DNA of 11,481 nucleotides from NCBI GenBank assembly GCA_902495985.1, contig CABUZF010000021.1, forward strand, positions 1 through 11,481. Reading direction: 5' to 3'. The first letter of the stretch is position 1. Each line of letters begins with the position of its first letter. Position numbers and translations under genes: made by a program. Below are positions 6,962 to 11,481 of the stretch, in pieces. The notes under the pieces are model-generated. The model did no database searches. It was not told the origin of the DNA and saw nothing but the letters and a program-made list of their open reading frames with translations. Source of the stretch: an uncultured Collinsella sp. Lineage in GTDB: Bacteria; Actinomycetota; Coriobacteriia; Coriobacteriales; Coriobacteriaceae.

Positions 6962-7510
6962 TTACGAATAAACCTCCGGTTTCAAAATGCCCAGATACGG
7001 AAGGTTACGATAGCGCTCGGCATAGTCGAGGCCGTAGCCCACCACAAAGGCATCGGGGCAATGGGTTCCAACATACTTGGGCGTGATGGCCGAGACGCGG
7101 TCCTCAACGTCCTTCCACAGGAAGGCGGCGACCTCCAGAGAAGCGGGCTTGCGGCTCTCGAGGTTCTTCATCAGATACTTGAGCGTCAGGCCCGAGTCCA
7201 GAATGTCCTCGACGATCAGCACGTCGCGACCGCGGATGTCGATATCCAGGTCCTTAATGATACGCACGATACCCGAGGACTTCACACCGTCGCCATAGCT
7301 CGAAACAGCCATGAAATCGATGTTGGTCGGCAGCTCGATCTTACGCATCAGGTCGCCCATAAAGACCACGGCGCCGCGCAGGACCGCAATCAGCACTAGA
7401 TCCTTACCCGCGTAGTCGCGCGTAATCTCCTCGCCCAGGCGAGAGACGATACCGTCGATATCCTCCTGCGTGAACAGAACCTTCTCGATATCCGGATGTT
7501 GAGAAGCCAT
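6962..7510 (-). CDS. hpt: Hypoxanthine phosphoribosyltransferase
   Basis: This purine-salvage enzyme converts hypoxanthine (and often guanine) with PRPP into the nucleoside monophosphate. The 182 residues match the usual family size. LRGA (44-47) is the pyrophosphate-binding loop, SSYG (70-73) starts the flexible catalytic loop, VEDILDSGLTL (100-110) is the PRPP-binding motif, WKDVED (132-137) carries the base-contact lysine, and VVGYGLDYAERYRNLPY (156-172) is the typical C-terminal signature. The ATG at 7510 has AAAGGG about 5 bases upstream. It lies between tilS (147-base gap) and ftsH (one-base gap), a context conserved in many Gram-positive genomes. Cytoplasmic; no anomalies seen. Confidence 0.97.
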   Translation of the reverse strand: MASQHPDIEKVLFTQEDIDGIVSRLGEEITRDYAGKDLVLIAVLRGAVVFMGDLMRKIELPTNIDFMAVSSYGDGVKSSGIVRIIKDLDIDIRGRDVLIVEDILDSGLTLKYLMKNLESRKPASLEVAAFLWKDVEDRVSAITPKYVGTHCPDAFVVGYGLDYAERYRNLPYLGILKPEVYS

Positions 7511-7566
7511 GACAACCCTTTCTTGTGCTTATCGCCCACACACCGCCGTATGGACGCGAACTACAC

Positions 7567-7606
7567 ATTCTAGCAGCGCACGGGGTAAATTTACCAGCCC
7601 GTGCGC
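7567..7606 (-). promoter_or_regulatory. Possible internal promoter with overlapping hairpin before hpt
   Basis: In the 147-base tilS-hpt gap, GCGCACGGG (7576-7584) pairs with CCCGTGCGC (7598-7606). The inner GGTAAATTTACC (7584-7595) is itself a perfect palindrome. On the minus strand TAGAAT (7567-7572) directly follows and could serve as a -10 box, with start near 7560 and a 50-base leader. The -35 is poor (TGGTAA at 18 bases). No T-run follows, so it is not a terminator. Dyad and -10 are seen; control of hpt-ftsH is inferred. Confidence 0.35.
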
Positions 7607-7657
7607 CATCAGCGCGGGAATACCGTCAACGTCGCACAGAATAGCAGGCGTGGGACG

Positions 7658-9196
7658 CTATTCCGCATCGACCACGCGGAGCAGATATGCCACACGCGTT
7701 GCGGCCGTGCACTTAAAACGCTCGTCCGCGCGAACTCCGGCGACCCACACCACGGCACCTCCCGGCGCCGTCCTCACCATGGGCACTCCGGCGCGCTCGG
7801 AAACGGGAATGCGAGCCTCACCTAGCAAGTCGGATACTTTCTTGCTTCGACCACTCATCCCTAACGGGCACATCACGTCTCCCGGTGCGGGACCGTCCAC
7901 CCACAGGCGCGCCAATCGCGCCTCGGCAGGAATCTCGCCACGCGAGCCCGCCAGGATCCGCTCACTATCGCTGTCGGCAAAACCCAGGGCAGCCGCGTCT
8001 ACCAAAGCTGTCACTTCCCCGGCAGCCGCGAGCTCACGGGCGCGGCGCACGATATCGCATCCCGGCTCAACGGCCATCGGTTCTGTGACCAGCATACGTC
8101 CCCCGCCCAACGGCAAACGACCGGGTACGGTAACCCAGTCCGCGACCAGGCCCTCGCGAGCCGCCGGCGCCTTAAACGCCAGCATGCCAAACTCAATGCG
8201 TGCGTCAATCCCCGCCGGAAGCGTGACCGAGCCGGCACCCTCGGCAACGCAGGAAAGGACTCGCTCAACATGTCGCATCTCGGGACGAGCGTCCGGATCG
8301 ATGCGCTTAATCGCCAGTCGCACGATGCGCCGAGCAATCACCACCTCGGCCGCGGCCAGTCGGCGAGCGTCAAGGACCAGCGCACCCGCCGCCTCCTTAC
8401 GCAGGCAGCTTCGAAACGCCTGTGCCGAAAGCTGAGACAAAAACGCGTCCTCATCGCCTAAGATCTCGCAGGCGGCGCCAATCGTCTTGCAGACGCTCGC
8501 GTTGCGCTGCGCCACCACCGGCATCACTCGATGGCGCACGTAGTTTCGCAGATACGAGATATCCTCATTGCTCTCGTCTTCACGCCACGGCTGACCATGT
8601 ACCTGTAGATAGCCCACGAGCTCGCCATGAGTCAAGTCGAGCAAGGGACGCACCACGATATTCCTCCGACGAGGAATGCTCGATAGGCCAGCGGGCCCCG
8701 AACCCTTAATCGCGTTCATCAAAAACGTTTCCGCGCGATCCGAAGACGTGTGCGCGGTGCAGATACGAGCCGCCGTTCGCGGTGCCCCCGTCTGGGCGCA
8801 GAGCTCGCGAACATACCTCCGCGCCGCGGCATAGCGCACCTCGCGGGCCGCGGCCTCAATATTGCCCGACTCCCCATCAAAATAAGCGTGCTCCACACAC
8901 AGCGGTAAACCATATTTCGCGCAGAGCTCACGCACAAAGGCCTCGTCGCCATCGGACGCCTTGCCGCGCAGATGATGGTTTACATGCAGCACATGCAGGC
9001 GCTCGCGAGCAATGGGGGCAACACCGCGTCCGTCTTGGATATCCAGCTTTGATGTGCACGCCATAAGAAGCAGTGCCGTCGAGTCCGCGCCGCCTGATAC
9101 CATGAGCACGACAGGAGCAGCCTGCTGCCTCGTCCGGGTCTCATCGACTGCCCCAGGCACGGCATGGTGTCCATAATGCTGAGATACCGTAGGCAT
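7658..9196 (-). CDS. tilS: tRNA(Ile)-lysidine synthetase TilS
   Basis: TilS attaches lysine to C34 of the AUA-reading tRNA-Ile, changing its codon and charging specificity; it is normally essential. The 512-residue protein has the N-type ATP-pyrophosphatase P-loop SGGADS at 34-39, HVNHHLRG (71-78), AREVRYAAARRY (117-128) and RNYVRHRVMP (217-226), all typical of the catalytic domain. A C-terminal TilS-C domain is recognisable around 438-496 (PLGMSGRSKKVSDLLGEARIP region). The ATG at 9196 has GGAGGA 6 bases upstream. It is the first gene of the tilS-hpt-ftsH unit and is divergent from the MBL gene, with only 48 bases between starts. The region between the catalytic and C-terminal domains is Ala/Arg-rich but unbroken. 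Confidence 0.96.
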   Translation of the reverse strand: MPTVSQHYGHHAVPGAVDETRTRQQAAPVVLMVSGGADSTALLLMACTSKLDIQDGRGVAPIARERLHVLHVNHHLRGKASDGDEAFVRELCAKYGLPLCVEHAYFDGESGNIEAAAREVRYAAARRYVRELCAQTGAPRTAARICTAHTSSDRAETFLMNAIKGSGPAGLSSIPRRRNIVVRPLLDLTHGELVGYLQVHGQPWREDESNEDISYLRNYVRHRVMPVVAQRNASVCKTIGAACEILGDEDAFLSQLSAQAFRSCLRKEAAGALVLDARRLAAAEVVIARRIVRLAIKRIDPDARPEMRHVERVLSCVAEGAGSVTLPAGIDARIEFGMLAFKAPAAREGLVADWVTVPGRLPLGGGRMLVTEPMAVEPGCDIVRRARELAAAGEVTALVDAAALGFADSDSERILAGSRGEIPAEARLARLWVDGPAPGDVMCPLGMSGRSKKVSDLLGEARIPVSERAGVPMVRTAPGGAVVWVAGVRADERFKCTAATRVAYLLRVVDAE

Positions 9197-9224
9197 TTGC
9201 TTCCTCCTCTATTGGTCCGCACCC

Positions 9225-9230
9225 ATTGTA
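9225..9230 (-). promoter_or_regulatory. Probable -10 box for tilS
   Basis: TACAAT on the minus strand, with start near 9218 and a leader of about 20 bases before the tilS ATG. A partial -35, GAGACA (9246-9251, spacer 15), would fall inside the first codons of the divergent MBL gene. The evidence is the hexamer and its position only. Confidence 0.35.
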
Positions 9231-9244
9231 TCCTTTGGAATCTT

Positions 9245-10054
9245 ATGTCTCGTCTGCACCTTCATATCCTCGGCAGTGGCTCTAAAGGCAACTGCGCACT
9301 CATCGAGGGCCCGCAGGGGCTCATTATGGTCGATGACGGACTGTCTCGCCGCGAGACATTAAAGCGCATAGCAGAACTGGGGCTCTCGACAGACAAGGTC
9401 TCGGCTCTTCTCATTACTCATGAGCATAGCGATCACATCAAGGGCCTCGATGTCTGGTGCAAGCACTGGCACGGCCCCCTCTTTGCCAGCAGGGGCACTC
9501 TTTCGAACAAAGAAAATCTTTCGCATCTGCCTGTCGAGGAATTCGATCCCGGCGACGCCCTATCCATTGCCGGCATCCACGTGCAAACCTACTCAACATC
9601 ACACGATGTCATCAATCCAGTCGGTTATCGATTCGACGCCCTCGATGATTCCATCGGCTTTGCCACCGACACCGGAGAGCTATCGGGCCAAGCCATGAAC
9701 ACCCTCAAAGATTGTCGAGTCCTCGCGCTCGAAAGCAACCACGATGTGACCATGCTGCGCGAGGGAGAATATCCCCGCTTTCTTCAGGAGCGCATCCTGT
9801 CTGCAAGGGGACACCTCTCCAATAGCCAAGCCGCCGAAGCCGCGCGCGAACTTGTTACCGATCGCACCGAACAGCTCATCGCCATGCACATCAGCCAGGA
9901 CAATAATCGTCCAAGCCTTACCGTCAAAAGCTATGCCAAAGCTCTGGCCGCAACCCTGGATGACGAGGTCGGCAGCTCCGCAACCCTTCTCCAAGAATCG
10001 CGAAAACTCTCGATACGCCCTGCGAGTCAGTATCAACCGGCAACCATTCAATAG
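9245..10054 (+). CDS. MBL-fold metallo-hydrolase, YycJ/WalJ-like
   Basis: This is a 269-residue metallo-beta-lactamase-fold protein of the YycJ/WalJ group, in which some members show DNA exonuclease activity linked to mismatch repair. It opens with HILGSGSKGNCALIE (7-21), typical of the group. The two-metal site is HEHSDH (59-64), H120 (STSHD) and D142 (FATDTGE), followed by ALESNHD (161-167), GHLSN (189-193) and H215 (AMHISQDN). No signal peptide is present. The ATG at 9245 was chosen because the conserved first strand begins at once. An upstream in-frame ATG at 9164 would overlap tilS and add 27 unrelated residues. The ribosome binding site is weak (TTTGGA). The usual walRK two-component neighbours of firmicute WalJ are absent, so I give no symbol. 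Confidence 0.9.
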   Translation: MSRLHLHILGSGSKGNCALIEGPQGLIMVDDGLSRRETLKRIAELGLSTDKVSALLITHEHSDHIKGLDVWCKHWHGPLFASRGTLSNKENLSHLPVEEFDPGDALSIAGIHVQTYSTSHDVINPVGYRFDALDDSIGFATDTGELSGQAMNTLKDCRVLALESNHDVTMLREGEYPRFLQERILSARGHLSNSQAAEAARELVTDRTEQLIAMHISQDNNRPSLTVKSYAKALAATLDDEVGSSATLLQESRKLSIRPASQYQPATIQ

Positions 10055-10062
10055 ACTGTCCC

Positions 10063-10110
10063 AGACAGCAAAAGGGGCCGAGAATCACTTCCCAGCCCCT
10101 TTTGCTGTCT
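10063..10110 (+). terminator. Rho-independent terminator of the MBL gene
   Basis: AGACAGCAAAAGGGGC (10063-10078) pairs perfectly with 10095-10110 over 16 bp around a 16-base loop, followed by TTTTAAT on plus. It starts 8 bases after the MBL stop. The hsp20 gene converges on it from the other side, but that side lacks a T-run after the stem, so it acts mainly on the plus strand. Confidence 0.85.
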
Positions 10111-10136
10111 TTTAATAGCGCAGAACACCAACGAAG

Positions 10137-10568
10137 TTAGTCGATGGAGATCTTCGTAACGTTCTTCTTCTCGACGATCTTGGGAACCGTAACAGTCAGG
10201 ATGCCGTCAGCGTACTTAGCCGAGAGGCCCTCGCTAGAAGCGTCCTTTAGATACACGCCACGCGTCGCGCTGTACGAGCTGAACTCCTTCTGCAGGAAGT
10301 TCTTGCCCTCGTTCTCCTCGTCTTCCTCGACATTCACGCTAATGGACAGACGGCCCTCATTGAGCTCGACATCGATATCGTCCTTGGCGACGCCGGTCAG
10401 ATAGGCCTTGACCTCATAGCCGTCGCCCTTATCCTCAACGTCAACGGGAAACGCCTTGGAAGCAATCGAGTTGTTTGCAAGGTCGGTCATATCATCAAAC
10501 AGATCAAACAGCGAGCTAGCAGAGGGACGAACGCCAAAAACCGAACGATAAGGAACCATGCTTGCCAT
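10137..10568 (-). CDS. Hsp20 / alpha-crystallin small heat-shock protein
   Basis: Small heat-shock proteins hold unfolding proteins without using ATP, in the cytoplasm, usually as large oligomers. The 143 residues fit the family. The alpha-crystallin domain spans about 40-132, starting at FPVDVED, and includes the A-X-X-X-D-G-I-L signature at 117-124 followed by TVTVPK. The C-terminal I-X-I oligomerisation motif is ISI at 140-142. The ATG at 10568 has AGGAG 8 bases upstream; an ATG at 10601 would place translation through that site and is rejected. The Shine-Dalgarno lies in a hairpin (10575-10592), suggesting thermal control of translation. I find no HAIR or CIRCE operator upstream. It is divergent from a membrane-protein gene across 277 bases. 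Confidence 0.95.
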   Translation of the reverse strand: MASMVPYRSVFGVRPSASSLFDLFDDMTDLANNSIASKAFPVDVEDKGDGYEVKAYLTGVAKDDIDVELNEGRLSISVNVEEDEENEGKNFLQKEFSSYSATRGVYLKDASSEGLSAKYADGILTVTVPKIVEKKNVTKISID

Positions 10569-10574
10569 GTTTAC

Positions 10575-10614
10575 CACTCCTTTTAAGGACTGCCGAGTCA
10601 TCTTCTAGGTGACT
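10575..10614 (-). promoter_or_regulatory. Two hairpins in the hsp20 leader, candidate RNA thermometer
   Basis: On the minus strand the Shine-Dalgarno-containing sequence folds as CAG-TCCT-TAAA-AGGA-GTG (10575-10592): six pairs with one G-G opposition flanking the AGGA. A second hairpin, AGTCACC with GATGACT (10596-10614), lies just upstream. A short, AU-containing stem over the ribosome binding site with a G-G mismatch is reminiscent of ROSE and fourU elements found before hsp20 genes in other bacteria. Pairing is seen; temperature sensing is inferred. Confidence 0.45.
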
Positions 10615-10634
10615 GGGACTTCTTTTGACGCTCT

Positions 10635-10663
10635 TATATATGCCCACCCAGTGCTCATATATA
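10635..10663. promoter_or_regulatory. Dyad TATATATG-N13-CATATATA upstream of hsp20
   Basis: A perfect 8-bp inverted repeat (10635-10642 and 10656-10663) with a 13-base spacer. The arm nearer hsp20 could serve as the -10 box on the minus strand (TATATA or TATAAG), with transcription from about 10628. There is no convincing -35. It may be a regulator binding site over the hsp20 promoter, and it does not match the HspR or HrcA consensus. Confidence 0.35.
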
Positions 10664-10746
10664 CATCGACTATAAAGTTTTTTGAGTCCAGTACTATAAG
10701 CATATCTAAGTGTGCGTGACTCAGGTTTTAGTTAGGTTAAGGTTCT

Positions 10747-10776
10747 TTGAACCAGAGCTTAAATAACGAGTATATT
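10747..10776 (+). promoter_or_regulatory. Sigma70-type promoter of the C-terminally anchored membrane protein
   Basis: TTGAAC (10747-10752) and TATATT (10771-10776) are separated by 18 bases; the start would be near 10783. The -35 overlaps a small dyad, GGTTC-TTT-GAACC (10741-10753), flanked by TTAA and CTTAA, which could be an operator. Confidence 0.5.
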
Positions 10777-10804
10777 CGCAGCTACAAATAACAAGGGGCT
10801 TACA

Positions 10805-10837
10805 ATGAGCGCGTACACGTTGTTGGTAACGAACTAA
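10805..10837 (+). CDS. Possible 10-codon leader ORF (MSAYTLLVTN)
   Basis: An ATG at 10805 preceded by AAGGGG at a 6-base spacing opens a 10-codon frame that stops at 10837, 8 bases before the next gene's start. It lies downstream of the predicted transcription start, so it would be in the mRNA leader. The stop overlaps the next gene's Shine-Dalgarno region, which could couple translation. The peptide has no run of one amino acid typical of attenuators. It may be chance. Confidence 0.3.
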   Translation: MSAYTLLVTN

Positions 10838-10845
10838 AGGGCATC

Positions 10846-11313
10846 ATGGACGACCAAAACCAGAACAAAATGTTTATGCAGACGCAGGGGGAAGATAATT
10901 CCACGCAGCCGCCACGGTTCCATCGCCCCCACATCTCGCAAGAGCCCATTAATGATCCTGAGCCCGAGTATGTGACAAGAAATCGATATCAAACGCTCGA
11001 GGATGCCCAAACGGGACGTAAACATATGGGCGTCGCCTCGGGAGACCCTGTATATCTGAAAGACGCACCATTATCTAAAAACAGCACAGCTAGTGATGAG
11101 CCACTGAAAGCATCCGCCGCTCATCAACAAAGAGGTCCTCGACCAAAGCAAACCTTAACGCATTCGGCTCGTTATCTCGAGACGCCAAAACAAGGAAAAT
11201 CAATCTTCGTTTCGTCAAGTAAACGACGCAAGCAACATCGACTGGCAATCCTGCTTTTGATCATTGCTGCCATAGCAGTTGCCCTTGTTATTCGATTTAT
11301 TTTCTTTAAATAA
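10846..11313 (+). CDS. Unrecognised 155-residue protein with C-terminal membrane anchor
   Basis: I do not recognise a family. The protein is hydrophilic and Gln/Pro/Ser-rich over residues 1-125 and looks disordered. A basic cluster KRRKQHR (126-132) follows, then one hydrophobic segment (133-150) and a five-residue end, FIFFK. By the positive-inside rule the bulk would be cytoplasmic with the C-terminus in the membrane, like a tail-anchored protein. There are no cysteines, repeats or catalytic motifs. AAAGGG lies 5 bases before the ATG at 10846. The gene is visibly less GC-rich than its neighbours, as are the flanking non-coding stretches, which could mean transfer or weak codon selection. 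A promoter is visible upstream. It is divergent from hsp20, but a functional link is unproven. Confidence 0.75.
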   Translation: MDDQNQNKMFMQTQGEDNSTQPPRFHRPHISQEPINDPEPEYVTRNRYQTLEDAQTGRKHMGVASGDPVYLKDAPLSKNSTASDEPLKASAAHQQRGPRPKQTLTHSARYLETPKQGKSIFVSSSKRRKQHRLAILLLIIAAIAVALVIRFIFFK

Positions 11314-11339
11314 AAGCTCAATACCAAAAAGAATTAAAT

Positions 11340-11376
11340 CGTATGGCGTAAATGAGTCATTTATGCCCCGCATACG
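11340..11376. repeat. Imperfect dyad with perfect 15-base core downstream of the membrane-protein gene
   Basis: TAAATGA-G-TCATTTA (11349-11363) is a perfect palindrome around one base. It is flanked by CGTATG (11340-11345) and CATACG (11371-11376). As RNA the loop can still open to a short imperfect hairpin. No T-run follows directly. It may be a protein-binding dyad or a degraded REP-like element. Confidence 0.35.
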
Positions 11377-11381
11377 CAAAA

Positions 11382-11409
11382 AAGGGGGAGGCCGCGAGGC
11401 CTCCCCCTT
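11382..11409 (-). terminator. Strong GC hairpin, terminator read best on the minus strand
   Basis: AAGGGGGAGGCC (11382-11393) and GGCCTCCCCCTT (11398-11409) form a 12-bp perfect stem with GCGA loop. On the minus strand it runs into TTTTTTGCG, so it should end a minus-strand transcript entering from the right edge. On plus only CTTCT follows, but it may also limit read-through from the membrane-protein gene, 70 bases upstream. Confidence 0.75.
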
Positions 11410-11481
11410 CTAAGTTCGATGACGGCTCGGTGCCGTCCACCGGTCAGCGGCGCCCTGGCCTCCCACGGGCTGACCCCGCAG
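11410..11481 (-). other. Unassigned GC-rich edge, 3' end of a minus-strand gene or structured RNA
   Basis: The stretch forms GACGGC (11421-11426) with GCCGTC (11432-11437), and GGTCAGC (11442-11448) with GCTGACC (11469-11475). With the minus-strand terminator beside it, it should be the end of a transcript. One minus frame reads 23 sense codons to a TAG at 11411-11413, so a coding C-terminus is possible. No tRNA, 5S, SRP, RNase P or tmRNA signature was recognised. Confidence 0.3.

Noticed and set aside
5176..7086. 636-codon open frame on the plus strand opposite ftsH and the end of hpt
   Set aside because: It mirrors FtsH codon structure, is Leu/His/Arg-rich and low-complexity, has no domain or convincing start site, and crosses two real genes.
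9164..9244. Upstream ATG for the MBL gene giving 27 extra residues
   Set aside because: The extension overlaps tilS and its ribosome binding site on the other strand and has no family resemblance; the conserved first strand starts right after the ATG at 9245.
10602..10845. HspR (HAIR) or HrcA (CIRCE) operator for hsp20
   Set aside because: Half-site-like TTGAGT and GACTCAG occur, but their spacing is far from the consensus and no CIRCE half is present.
11410..11481. tmRNA, SRP RNA, RNase P RNA or 5S rRNA at the right edge
   Set aside because: None of the conserved signatures (TpsiC loop, GGAA tetraloop region, P4 core, 5S helices) could be found in the visible bases.
1..11481. CRISPR array, tRNA or rRNA genes, insertion sequence, toxin-antitoxin pair or defence system
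   Set aside because: No spaced direct repeats, no cloverleaf or rRNA sequence, no transposase or known defence domain was found in reading both strands.

Overview
The window is GC-rich bacterial chromosome with short intergenic gaps and strong Shine-Dalgarno sites. It carries housekeeping genes and no phage, IS or CRISPR content. The gene set (Tat-type lipoprotein substrate-binding protein, tilS-hpt-ftsH operon, YycJ-like nuclease, single hsp20), the base composition and the recurring TACAAT -10 boxes look to me like a gut Coriobacteriia genome, most likely Collinsella or a close relative. This is inference from memory of that group, not a database result.

Layout from left to right. (1) 1-616, minus: N-terminal two thirds or so of an amino-acid ABC transporter substrate-binding lipoprotein, cut by the window edge. 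(2) 617-954: divergent intergenic region with a promoter for the transporter gene, a dyad in its leader, and a striking 139-bp nested inverted repeat (709-847). (3) 955-2403, plus: TrmA/RlmD-family RNA 5-methyluridine methyltransferase with an Fe-S cysteine set and a Lys/Ser-rich N-terminus in place of a TRAM domain. It converges on a minus-strand PHP-domain hydrolase (2481-3302) across a shared GC hairpin. (4) 3462-4652, minus: class I/II PLP aminotransferase. (5) 4712-4773: an isolated REP-like palindrome with 25-bp perfect arms. (6) 9196 down to 4822, minus: tilS, hpt and ftsH, a widely conserved operon order, closed by a strong terminator at 4779-4810. (7) 9245-10054, plus: MBL-fold hydrolase of the YycJ/WalJ type, divergent from tilS and ended by a 16-bp terminator stem. 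(8) 10137-10568, minus: Hsp20 chaperone. Its Shine-Dalgarno lies inside a short hairpin that could act as an RNA thermometer. (9) 10846-11313, plus: an unrecognised 155-residue protein with a C-terminal membrane anchor, preceded by a promoter and a possible 10-codon leader ORF. (10) 11314-11481: a dyad, a terminator that reads best on the minus strand, and a structured GC-rich edge I could not identify.

Functional links. TilS (tRNA lysidine), Hpt (purine salvage) and FtsH (membrane proteolysis) form one transcription unit; hpt and ftsH are separated by a single base. The transporter and aminotransferase genes share a related 20-bp dyad upstream, which hints at common control of amino-acid uptake and transamination. 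Nothing here amounts to a clear new multi-gene system. The best leads are non-coding: the hsp20 leader hairpins, the two palindromic repeat elements, the shared dyad and the leader ORF.
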